Positions 53,735 to 64,000 of a stretch of 64,000 bases of DNA are shown in pieces. Source of the stretch: Zoroaster sp. YZ-2022 (Eukaryota; Echinodermata; Asteroidea; Forcipulatida; Zoroasteridae); assembly GCA_029582265.1 (NCBI GenBank), contig CM055828.1, positions 620,001 through 684,000 on the forward strand, given 5' to 3'. How positions within the stretch are numbered: the first letter of the stretch is position 1; each line of letters starts with the position of its first letter. Position numbers and translations under genes: made by a program. The notes under the pieces are model-generated. The model did not search any database, was not told the origin of the DNA, and worked only from the letters and a program-made list of their open reading frames with translations.

Positions 53735-53890
53735 TGTGGGATTCTATCCGGCCAATCGTCATCTGGCAAGCTTGGTGGTCGAGAGGTTAGGACGTCTGCA
53801 CTGTCGTGGGTTCGAATCCCGCCCGAGTCGCCTGTGTAGTTTTTTCACAGACACTCAGAAAGCACTGGGAATACATAACAAATTGTTTAA
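53735..53890 (+). repeat. tRNA-derived SINE, copy 2 of a tandem pair
   Basis: Same family as the copy at 53505, including the upstream GGGATTCTATCCGG segment, box A type GGTGGTCGAGAGGTTAGGA and box B GGTTCGAATCC, with the tail truncated after ACTGGGAATACA. Confidence 0.7.
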
Positions 53891-54439
53891 TATACATTGT
53901 ATGCTCTTATGCATTAGTCCATGTTTCCTTTCCTTTACACGGTCCTGAAATTGTCATATTCGTGACTGGCGACCGGGCACACTGAAACATTGAGTTAAAC
54001 CTCTCAGTTAATGTTCAGAACAACACAACATGTATAGAGCTATAACTTAACATGTGCGCACCGCAAACTTAGAACTTGATATGCGACGTTTAATTTGCTT
54101 ATTCCGATTACAGTTAAGTGGGTTTGAAAGCGAGATGAATAATACATGTACAATCAATCAAATTATTCATCAAGAAATAAATAAATGAACTGTGAAACAA
54201 TAAGTCTTAATAAAACTACATTATTATCCTCAACATGTACTCAAAAAGGCTTCCTTGGTAATATTTACAATTTGTATATTATACAGAAAGGAACGAGAGG
54301 CCCATTACTTTTGTAAATGGATCAACCGCCAATTTCTAACAAATTTCTTTTTGTTTGCCTTATTGCTTTTTAATTGAGGAAAGGAAAGTACAAAAAAATA
54401 TACAAAACAAAAATGTGAAAACCTGAGAACACGGTTTAT

Positions 54440-55960
54440 TACAAACGAGTCCCAAGACGATTTTCTCTCAGAAAATATGAATGGAGTGTATGATAAATTC
54501 TCAGACAGCGTACTTTATGACAAATGCCGTATAAATAAAAAAAATATCACCATGGTTAACTAAAACAATTTATAATTCAATTAGAACAATTTGGAAAAAA
54601 TACTTGTATAAAAAATAATTCAAAAATCAGACCTTTCAAAATAAATCTGTTTAGTCTGTTTCTGAGAAAAAATAATCCATCATATTGTGTTCATAATGAC
54701 GTAAGAGTTGACAATAATGTAGATATTGCCGATGATTTCAATAATTATTTTGTCAATATTGATATTAGTATTGACCATGTGACTTTACACTTTACACTTT
54801 GTGTGACCTTTAGTGTGACCGCCGGGAAAAGTGTGTGTATTTGTATGCAGGATTTGTAGATTTTGTACTTCTCCACATAACATCAAGAATTTGTTTATTT
54901 CCAGATTTGAGATGTAATGTTAGTGCTTTATTAAAATAACTCAAATTAAGGATGTTTCTGTTGACATCTCAAAATATTATATTTTATGGTTTATTGTCAT
55001 AGACCTTTGGGGCTCGTATGTAAACATGTGATGTTATTGGTCACATTGTCTATAGCTTGGGAAATTCCACTGTCTGAATACTTTTTGAGTCATTTCTTGG
55101 TGACTGGTGTTCTAATTCTTTATTCCTGTTGCCAATCATTTAAGCAGAAACTGTCATTGTTCATCTCTTAACTCCCTCTAATAAAGCCCAAGGTTATGAT
55201 GAATAGGTTCATTGGTCAAAAATGAAGATAAGAATGGCTGTTGCCAAGCCATTTGCGCTGCTTTTTAACAAGTCATATTTATAACTGAAGTTTTTTCCCG
55301 ACACTTTAAACAAAACCAACCAAAGTAGTACTGTTTTTCTGAAACTGTAAATCATGACATTCTTATTCATAAGTTAGAGAATATTTGTGTCTGTCGATTG
55401 TCCTTGACTTGTCAAGGAGCTATAACGCAAAGAGCTTTATTTTTGCATTTCTTCTTTATGATTTCATTTTAGTTGTTAGCAGATTATGCATACTTTTTAT
55501 ATAGAACTATGAATTATCTATTAATCTACATGAAACAAACTTCATAATAAAAAGTGCTAGACTGAACATATTTATGCATAATGCCTGTTATGAACAGACT
55601 GAGATATTCTCTGCCAAAAAGCATTATTATAACATTGTACAATTCACTTATCCTGTCATATTTATATTATGTGATGTCATCTCAGGACACGCAACTTCAC
55701 AATGTAAATAAACTTGTATTATTACAAAAGAAAGCTGTTCGCTATCTAGCATATTCAACTCCGTTGTAGAATGTAGAGTGCTTAAATACAATGACCTGTT
55801 CCTCCTGAACTTGGGTTAATTTATGAATATACACGTGATTTATTGCCAGTCAGTTCTAACATGTAGGCTACATTCCTGTGGCACTCGCAGTGCATTGAAG
55901 GGTGATTAATTACCATCAAACTTCATTTTATGAAAACAGTCTTACACAACGTGGTATTTT
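54440..55960 (+). mobile_element. Highly degraded non-LTR retrotransposon (third family)
   Basis: Short RT-type pieces in shifting frames: SPWLTKTIYNSIRTIWKKYL (about 54550), DIADDFNNYFVNI (about 54725), AVAKPFALLFNKSY (about 55240), NHDILIHKLEN (about 55350) and, best preserved at 55581-55769, LITLYNSLILSYLYY-like sequence (SIIITLYNSLILSYLYYVMS) then NKLVLLQKKAVRYL. The last is the typical thumb region of jockey-superfamily elements. It is not the same family as the three CR1 copies. Confidence 0.5.
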
Positions 55961-56342
55961 ATATTAGAAAAGTCTTAGTACGGATTTAAAGCAACAAGTT
56001 ATATTAAATACATGTTCGAGAAAACTTAAAAGTTACCTTTGAGATACACATCGGGTCTCTGCCGTTAGAACACATATTATTTCATATAGGAATAGCCTTA
56101 ATACGACTTTAAAGCAACCTGTTACATTAGAGAAGTTAACATTTAAAGTAAACTTGAAATGGTTGCATGTTCTGTTAGCCTAAATTTGTTGACAAATACA
56201 AATACTAATTTGTTGACAAATACTAATGCTAAAAGTTGACAAATACTAATATTCATTGTATATATGTTGGTGAAATTCTTGCGTCGGGAGATAAACCATT
56301 GATTTAATTTTGCCCTACACCGACGTGTGGATAGCACTGTAT

Positions 56343-56930
56343 AATAATACGAATGAAATTATTTCTAGCGACGGGTATAACTTTAAAAGTTTTTTAAAAG
56401 AGGTCGACAAATTTATATCCAAATTAAAGCTTAGGTTCTCCTCTTTTAGAAAATCACATGACTTTTGATTTGGAAAATTTCTTCATACCTTAAACGGCCT
56501 CCATGCACACTTAGCCCTCCGCAAAATACTGTCAAAATATGGTAGGGTAGATACACTACATTGTTGTGAAGCTCAAATACGAATGAAATTATTTCTAGCG
56601 ACGGGTATAACTTTAAAAGTTTTTAAAAGAGGTCGACAAATTTATATCCAAATTAAACTTAGGTTCTCTTTTAGGAAATCACATGAATTTTTGATTTGGA
56701 CAATTTGTTCATACCTTAAACGGCCTCCATGCACACTTAGCCCTCCGCAAAATACTGTCAATATATTGTAGGGTAGATACACTACATTGTTGTGAAGCTC
56801 AAATACGAATGAAATTATTTCTAGCGACGGGTATAACTTTAAAAGTTTTTAAAAGAGGTCGACAAATTTATATCCAAATTAAAGCTTAGGTTCTCCTCGT
56901 TTAGGAAATCACACGACTTTTATATATATT
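56343..56930 (+). repeat. Tandem repeat of about 230 bp, 2.5 copies
   Basis: Units start ATACGAATGAAATTATTTC at about 56346, 56577 and 56804. The first two are complete and nearly identical, the third is cut short by SINE tail sequence. SINE tail pieces flank the array on both sides (56270-56345 inverted, 56935-57010 direct). Confidence 0.85.
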
Positions 56931-57010
56931 TGTTGGTGAAATTCACAGACGCTCGGAAAGCACTGAGTATACAGTGCTATACACACGTCGGTGTAGGGCA
57001 AAATTAAATC

Positions 57011-58378
57011 AATATTCATTGTATTTCCTTTTCAACACGTAACAGGCACACTGTCTGTGGCAGACATCTGGCAATTTGCTTAGGCAGACTGGTTTATATT
57101 TTATTTATCAAATTCAGGGTAACAATATAAGGATATTGATCGCAAGGATTGAGGTGAAGGTAATTATATGGCTATTTAGTTCTCGTGTAGAGTGTTCTCA
57201 TGTCTCATTTGGTGGCAGACACACGCACCTAGTTTGTGCGCACATAAAATAGAAAACCAATCTGACCACTTGTGTGGTCACCAGAGGGGCCTAAAATGGC
57301 AAAAAGTAACATACGTGTGGATTTTGAAGGACCCCTTTGTCCTTTGTCTAGTGTTAGTAAGTAGTCCTTAATTGTGAACAATGGTAACCAGTCAAACACC
57401 AACGTCAGTTGAAGAATACTTTGCTTCACAGTGTAATACAAAATCACCAGACAAAATGTACATTTACATGTCACTTTAAAATCTATAACATAGCAGCATT
57501 GTATTCTATACCGGTATTCAATACTGCCTTTCCCAATACAGTGTACAACTAGCAGTAACTGTGACCAATTAATGTTATACATATATGAAATGCCAAAAAA
57601 CGTCCCAATTTCGGATCTCTGCGCACGTCGCCTCAGACCCGCGCGTCGCCATTTTTAATTTTGATAACGATTTGTCCTATAGTAAACGATATTAATAAAC
57701 CATCATGTTTTGACTTTCCTTGGTCGATTAAGTGTCAACACTGATTTATATTTACTGATTTTATGGTAATTATTCTGTCATGTAGGTAACAGCCATTTTT
57801 ATGTGTTATGCATTCGAGAGGAAATGCAACGACTCTTTACAGTTTGTTAATAAACGGCATCATCTAAATTAGAAATTGAAAACAAAATAAATCAAACTCC
57901 ACCCACAATTATTCCCTTGGACATGTACCTAGAGTTGTATGGTCATTTGAATATGCATGATGTCATTATTTGAAGAGAAACTGCTGACTATATACAACCA
58001 ATCGAGTCATTGTTTGTGATTCATTACAATAGGTTGGCCATATACCTGACTTCGGCATCATAATGAATAATATATCATTAACAACCCAAGGACCTATTAT
58101 TTTAATACAAGCTTTCTACTCTTTTATTCTCTGATAAATTTTTTATAACCTCATCGCTATTTATTTTTAAGAGTCTTGAATTTAGTAGCCTGTCTACCAG
58201 ACGCAATGCAACCCTCTACAATATAAATTGATACACATGTGAATAATGGTGAGTTTCCCAGGCTATGTTTTCTGCTATCACTAGGAAGGTCCAGTGGTGC
58301 ATGCTCTATTACCTAGCAGTTATCAGCACTTACAAGAATAACACACAGTTGTTCATCAGCGACACTGCACTAAGCAGG
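57011..58378. other. Intergenic DNA, nothing recognised
   Basis: No gene or repeat family supported; upstream region of the lectin gene. Confidence 0.3.
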
Positions 58379-60803
58379 ATGGATGTTTGGTTCCTTACAA
58401 CCATCACTGTATTATCAGCATTGTATCCTACTAACCAAGCTACTTGTTCACCATGTCCATTTCAATGGATAGAGTATCAAAACCATTGTTACCGATATTT
58501 CACAGAGTATCTGTCATATGATGAAGCCGAATCATTCTGTCAAAATCTAAAATATACCGGAAAAGGAGCCGAACTGGCCCTAATCAAGAGCCCCGAGGAA
58601 CTAACATTCATCATGGAGTATATTAACAAGGTATTCATGAATGTGTCTACCCTAAGTGTGCCAAACTATGTCTGGTTAAGTAACAGCACCGAAAACATTT
58701 CGGGTAAGTGATTTTTTTTTAAAATAATCTTTATATAGATTTGAATATAATTATGACTTGTTTTTATTTTTTATTTTTATTGCGCATATTAAACAACGTT
58801 GGGTCGCCACAAAACTAAGTAACAGTGTATGAAGCATTTTTAAACGCAAAATGTGAACTTACTTCATTGTGACGTCATCAGGTGTCATATTACATATTTA
58901 GGTCAACACATTTTTCATTGATTGTAATGTTATAACAATGCTTCAATAATCACGACAGGCCAGGACCAATCATCTTTTAACACAGCAGTTTTCTGAATGG
59001 CTACACATGAATGATAGCGGCGCGTCTTGTACCAAGATTAGCTGATAATATTTCTAATCCTACGATAGGAGAAAATAGTACAGACGTGTATGCGTTTGTT
59101 TCCTATTCAAAGAGGGTACAATCAAAATTATTGTATATTTTTAAATTATGGTCGTATCATTGTCAAACTATAGTTCCTTCCTCCCCCTAAAACTACAACG
59201 GTGAATTTATATACATATTACATTAAAATTTAAGTTGCCTCTAAAGATTTGTTGTAAATTTTGAAAAATACAAAAAGCGGCCATGACACTTAAGCGCCCC
59301 GCTTGAGACGGTTAAGACTCACTATTATTATGACTAGATAGAGGGATGCCCATTGGTTCCTAACAAATAAAGGCATCCACAGCAGGGCCATGTTGGTACT
59401 CCACTATATCTCTATTATTATGACTGGATAGAGGGTTGCCCATTGGTTCCTAACAAATAAAGGCATCCACCGCAGGGCCGTGTTGGTACTCCACTATATC
59501 TCTATTATTATGACTGGATTGAGGGTTACCTATCGGTGCCTATCAAAAAAGGCATTCACCGCAGGGCCATGTTGGTACTCTACTATATCTTTATTATTAT
59601 GACTGGATAGAGGATTGCCCATTGGTTCTTAACAAATAAAGGCATCCACCGCAGGGCCATGTTGGTACTCCACTATATCTCTATTATTATGACTGGATTG
59701 AGGGTTACCTATCGGTGCCTAACAAAAAAGGCATCCACCGCAGGGCCATGTTGGTACTCCACTATATCTTTATTATTATGACTGGATAGAGGATTGCCCA
59801 TTGGTTCCTAACAAATAAAGGCATCCCCCAGGGCCATGTTGGTACTATGCAAAATGGACACAACAAAATTTCACAAAGGAATGCAGTAGTCACACCACAC
59901 AAAAATGTGTGATGGACGTATCGTTTCATAAAATTTAAACAAAATATTTATGAAAGAATTATACTAGCGTTTGGCAATTTGTTAAGGCAGTTGTTAAATA
60001 TTCATATACCACTATCGTTTGTGGATAATGTGATGTTTTACCCAAAAAAATTAAGAATGAATTTTACCCAAAGTTTTACCCCATTCATAATCAATTTCCA
60101 TCAACATTAACGGAAGATGCGACGAGTTGCAAACAGCGTCTACGAGTATCAGAGCTCGAAATGGAACAGACTACTTACGTATAACATATCATGATTTATT
60201 GGATCGTGTTTGTGCGCGTCTAGCTCTACGAATGAAAGACTGGTCTATAGGCATATTGTTCTCTGCTCGATCCGAGCAGCCCGGCTTTTGTCAGTTAGAT
60301 TTGAATTTTAGCTAAAGGATTAATTTTTGCTACCAAAACGTAAAACCGAAAAAGTTGGTAACCATAGGTATTTCAAGATATTCCTGTATATCGTGTCGGT
60401 TTGCGGTAACACCCAGTGTTTATTTCAAATATTGCTGAGTGAGGTACAGGTCCTGAAAAGATCCTTATCGGACAACTCGTAGGCCTATTTCAACTGTCTC
60501 TAAGTTCGAGAGTTTGGTTCAGGGCAAAACCAATATCGGGCAACTCATTTCTCAACTATAGCTAAAAGTGAGAATGTGTTTCAGGGAGAACCATGGGTAC
60601 TTCACAGGGTCCTCTCTACGTTTCAATTAGCGTGCTCTTATCATCGTCAGGAGAATGAAGAGGGTTGGAGAACATGTACCTCACTTATATTTGAGATAAA
60701 CACATGGTGTTACTGCAAACTGGACGATATCAATACTCCACCATGCAAAGCCTTCAATTTTACAATACGGTTGTGTATTATGATGATATATATTTTGATA
60801 TAA
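58379..60803 (+). CDS. C-type lectin-like gene, first exon and a probable later exon
   Basis: Exon 1 runs from ATG 58379 to 58703, ending at a GTAAGT donor in phase 1. It encodes a signal peptide (MDVWFLTTITVLSALYPTNQ), then the first half of a C-type lectin domain: CPFQWIEYQNHCYRYF, YDEAESFCQNL and GAELALIKSPEELTFI. This is the long form with the extra N-terminal Cys. The Met at 58379 was chosen over upstream Mets because the signal peptide starts there. A second candidate exon (about 60650-60803) has GWRTCTSL, NTWCYCKLDD and PPCKAFNF, which could be the Cys-rich second half, ending at TAA 60801-60803. A middle exon is missing. The product would be secreted and bind glycans or other ligands. 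Confidence 0.55.
59323..59850 (+). repeat. 90-bp tandem repeat in the lectin gene intron, about six copies
   Basis: Units begin ATTATTATGACTGGATAGAG and include AGGCATCCACCGCAGGGCC. Two unit types alternate (TTGCCCATTGGTTCC and TTACCTATCGGTGCC), indicating duplication of a two-unit block. Confidence 0.85.
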
Positions 60804-62185
60804 GTTGCTTTGAAGTAAGATAGGGTTTTATATACAGAGCATGAGGATGTATAACTGTTTAGAATAATATTGCCGAGAAAATTCAGTAAACATTACCAAA
60901 ATGGGTGAATGTTTCTTCAACTGCAGGAAGATTTCAAATGCATTTGGTTACTCACTTTTGTGGTTTTACGTTTTTGTAGCAACATTTAATCCTTCAGCTA
61001 AAAGGCAAAGTCAAAATAATGATCACCGGTAATCTATAGAAATCAGGAGACAGTACTGCGGAATTGGTGAATACTGACAAAATGAATCGTGACAGGGACC
61101 TACACGCATTAAATTACTTTTCCAAGACTGTCCCTATGCAGACCCAAAAAGGCGGGCTGGTATCACTCAGAGGAGAACAATAGGCCTATTATTCAACCAG
61201 TCCTTTATACTCAGACAACAAACAGGGGCAATTACCAACTATTTGACTTCTCGCCACAGCTTGACACTGCAATTTATTTAAATGCAAACCTGCAAATTAA
61301 ACATAAAATATAATAACACCAAATAGACAATACTTTTGAAAATGGCAAGGAGCCGGATACCGGACACTGGGGCAAACCGGCATAGACAAACGCACAGGAC
61401 ATACGGTACATGTAACAGATGGACTACCACGTCCATCCAACATAAATTTATGAACCATTCGTTCATAATCGCATGTGGCCACCACAAGGACAACCATGTC
61501 CTTACCAACATAAAACACAATGGACTACCACGCCCATATGTATCCATAAACAGCACCACATGAACACTCGGGGTCCAATGACCCCGATACAGGTCGAAAA
61601 CCCGACCTCCACAAGTGAACAACCTGTCAACACACCTTGCCTTAACCATCCAACTATGCACACAGTGCACCTATCAATGAAGTATTTTAAAAACATACAC
61701 AAATTGTTATTCCCCAAGTTGGAAAACGAGGGGGAAAGGATAGCTGAAAGGAACCGCTGGGCACCCTAAATCTAACTTTACCGTTAATTAACAAAGATAA
61801 AGTGTAACACAGTCCTACTAACACATCAGAAATTCCCCAAGTTGGAAAACGAGTGGGACAGTTAAGATAGCCCGACCGAAACCCGGAAGGCACTATCGTA
61901 ATAAAAAATTACATAACCTTGGCCTTTACAAGTAGTAATTACTTGATACAATTTGACCTACGAAATTAAATTATAATACTTCAAATATTTTTGTAATTTT
62001 CTGCAAAAAACTGCCAACAGCTCTGAGAAAACCCCTGAAAACTGAATACCAACCATCCTCATGATGTTACAAAGGAGGAGCCATAGGGGAGGTGGCGGGT
62101 TATAAATTTTGACTTAAATCACAAGCTGTGACAAAGTGACGCTAAGCCAGAAAATTTCCCTCCTAATTGAGAAAAGCCCTGCAAT
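60804..62185. other. Intergenic DNA, nothing recognised
   Basis: No supported gene. CCCCAAGTTGGAAAACGAG occurs twice (about 61714 and 61838). Confidence 0.3.
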
Positions 62186-62197
62186 TATTGAGCTCTC

Positions 62198-62295
62198 ATT
62201 GGCTGCAAGTTCCAACATATGAACCAATCAAACCACTTAGCAAATAACGCCATTGCTGATTGGTTGCCTGCGGATCCACCAAACCAGTATAAATA
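62198..62295 (+). promoter_or_regulatory. Promoter-like cluster: three CCAAT boxes and a TATA box
   Basis: CCAAT-type boxes lie at 62198-62202 (inverted), 62224-62228 (direct) and 62259-62263 (inverted), followed by TATAAATA at 62288-62295. The spacing is that of a strong animal core promoter, with the start site expected near 62320. Confidence 0.45.
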
Positions 62296-62348
62296 GCTTC
62301 ACACACCAAGACTGCCAGAATGTACTAGCACGTCCAACTGTCAACACC

Positions 62349-62423
62349 ATGAGCAAAAGCCCAAAGCATGTATACATACAAACACTTAAACGCAGGCACC
62401 ACCGCACGCAACATGGAACGTAA
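62349..62423 (+). CDS. Small basic ORF or first exon downstream of the TATA box
   Basis: ATG 62349 sits in a good start context (CAACACCATGA), about 55 bases after the TATA box. It opens 24 codons, MSKSPKHVYIQTLKRRHHRT and four more residues, to TAA 62421-62423. An alternative is that GTAATG at 62420 is a splice donor and this is exon 1 of a longer gene. Very basic, no recognised family. Confidence 0.25.
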   Translation: MSKSPKHVYIQTLKRRHHRTQHGT

Positions 62424-63540
62424 TGTACATGTGTCAGGACAGAATACGGAGGAACTGTGAGTATTGAATGCTGAGTATAAAGCATTTGATCATAAAATTG
62501 ATAAAATGAATTATTCATAGAACACGATCCACTAATTACCTCTGCCGTAATAACTCTGTTCGGTGCAAGCAGAGCGCCTTTTGGGTTTGTATACGGACAG
62601 TATTGAACAAGTAAATTAATGAGTTCAGGTCAAGGTAAATTTTCCTTTCGTTTTATCAGCATTCACCAATTCCGCAGTATCAGTATGACTGTCTCCTGTC
62701 AATTATTAATTGCCATTTGATTTTTAGCTGAATGATTAAATTTTGCTACCAAAACGTGGTGCACGTTTTGTATTTATTTGAAAACGCTGGGTCGAGTCTT
62801 GTGTAGGTCGAGTTGTCACAAGGCTCGAGTTGTGTCGTGGGTCGAGTTGTCTGTGTTGAGTTGTCACAAGGGTCGAGATGTCTTAACCCCCCGCAGCATC
62901 ACACTCAAATGTGAATTAAATGATATTTACTTACGTAATGATGACGTAATTTATTTCAGAAACTAAGTCACATTACGGGCTTTCATATGGTGCATGTTTT
63001 TTATTTCAACAAATATCACGTGTTAAACTTATGGGATTTTGGCGGAAACAAGAAGAAAAATAATAATCCCGACGAAAACAGGCTTTCGGCTACCATTAGA
63101 CATTTCATTGGGGGTGAATGGTGTGAATATGCCTGATCCACATCTTTTCTCTGCTGAGACGGACCGATTCCCTGCGGTTACCAAGCGCCCCAATGCCCAG
63201 CAATATTATGTCAGAAATGGAATGATTGGGCATAGACCATAATGCATGGTCGATTCTCTTGCAGTTTCGTGACGCATATCAAACATTTTCTTTATTTCGA
63301 AATGAGCAGAAAATATGATAAACAACATACCAAAAATCCACAATCAATCATTTTTGCCAGTTTTCTCGTAATAAAGACATTTTACTGCCATATTTTCTCC
63401 GTATCGTGTGAGGCTGTGCAAAGCATTACCTCATCAATGACCAATCAACGCTGCCTTTATAAGACCACACGGCGAGAGTGGTGGTAAATCAACCAATAGC
63501 TAGGGCTGTTACGCTCATGAGGTCATGTCCTGGATAGGCA
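62424..63540. other. Intergenic DNA, nothing firm
   Basis: A 67-codon frame at 63039-63242 (MAETRRKIIIPTKTGFRLPL...) has no recognised domain. CCAAT boxes at 63441 and 63492 and a TTTATAAG at about 63456 form a weaker promoter-like cluster. Confidence 0.25.
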
Positions 63541-63551
63541 CAACATCAACA

Positions 63552-63620
63552 ATGGCTGCCCTGTCGGGAGTGTATCGTCTGCAGGCAATTTGTCTTAAAA
63601 AACAAACAAACAAACAAACA
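63552..63620 (+). CDS. Possible first coding exon after a CCAAT/TATA-like cluster
   Basis: ATG 63552 in the strong context CAACAATGG opens MAALSGVYRLQAICLKNKQT and then runs into an (AAAC)n microsatellite (63601-63632). The first 11 residues look like a plausible protein start, but no splice donor was identified and the family is unknown. Confidence 0.2.
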
Positions 63621-63632
63621 AACAAACAAACA
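63601..63632 (+). repeat. (AAAC)n microsatellite
   Basis: About eight uninterrupted AAAC units. Confidence 0.9.
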
Positions 63633-64000
63633 AAAAAGCATTATCCCCATGTCTAGCGTATATTCTAAGTTTATGCCATTTTCTGAAGAGTTGGAAAAGT
63701 TTCATTTATGTCGGTGGAAGTAAATAGATGGTTCAGTTCAGCCTGACATCGTCAGAAAAACAGAGGTATGTCTGGCCATCGCAACGTTGCCGTTGATTCT
63801 CAGAATCACTCTCGCAGGTATTAACATGTAGTATTTACTTTTTAAAATAAATTGGAAAATTATCAGTACCTGATCAGACTATATTTTTACCCTTTCTTTT
63901 TTGTCGTCTACAAATAAGTGGACTCTGTTGAAAAAATCAAAAAGGTCAATTAACAATTTGTATCATTTGACAGTATTTGTCAACATCAACAAAGTATAAG

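Noticed and set aside
57229..57582. 117-codon minus-strand ORF
   Set aside because: Low-complexity hydrophobic composition and no family resemblance.
60127..60315. 62-codon ORF between the lectin exons
   Set aside because: It does not resemble the missing part of the lectin domain and lacks matching splice phases.
61278..61769. Overlapping 70-130 codon frames on both strands
   Set aside because: No domain in any, mutually overlapping, Trp/Cys-rich by chance composition.

Overview
This window is animal nuclear DNA, most likely from a marine invertebrate. Genes are split by canonical GT-AG introns. Most of the sequence is intronic, intergenic or mobile DNA, and the two recognisable non-mobile genes are lectin/immunoglobulin-type extracellular genes with phase-1 introns. 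The transposon families present (CR1-group retrotransposons with a 2A-like motif, Ty3/gypsy, Kolobok-type, rve-integrase-type, Polinton-like) are ones I associate with cnidarians, amphioxus, hemichordates and echinoderms. I cannot name the species. Two runs of 500 N (8149-8648, 37765-38264) are scaffold gaps.

Layout. 1-5880: a decayed Polinton/Maverick-like (endogenous DNA virus) fragment with at least seven genes, most broken by stops or frameshifts. 5880-10200: mostly non-coding, with a His/Cys-rich repeat ORF. 10199-14320: a Ty3/gypsy element with one LTR, broken gag and pol and most of the integrase missing. 14410-17957: a 3.5-kb TTAA-flanked Kolobok-type element carrying a THAP exon and, on the other strand, a three-exon gene like the zinc 'ballast' domain of P2X7. 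18440-28601: a 10.16-kb DNA transposon with a perfect 9-bp target duplication, minisatellite-bearing inverted ends and a nine-exon rve-type integrase gene. 28640-33397 and 38628-41735 (minus strand) and 45189-47922 (plus strand): three copies of one CR1-group retrotransposon. The first is interrupted by a 795-bp PIF/Harbinger-like MITE. 47929-50578: part of a LamG plus Ig-domain gene whose first visible exon lies about 6 bases from the broken end of the third CR1 copy. 51720-52896: an inverted solo LTR of the same gypsy family. 53530-57010: SINEs, a degraded second retrotransposon and tandem repeats. 58379-60803: a C-type lectin gene fragment. 60800-64000: intergenic, with two promoter-like clusters.

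The main biology is layered mobile DNA. Several insertions can be ordered by nesting: the Harbinger-like MITE entered after CR1 copy 1, and the hAT-like MITE lies inside an intron of the integrase transposon. Nested empty sites and target duplications let several elements be bounded to the base. The most interesting items are the integrase transposon, whose 9-bp duplication does not fit the families I know for rve-type enzymes, and the Kolobok-type element that carries a P2X7-type zinc domain.
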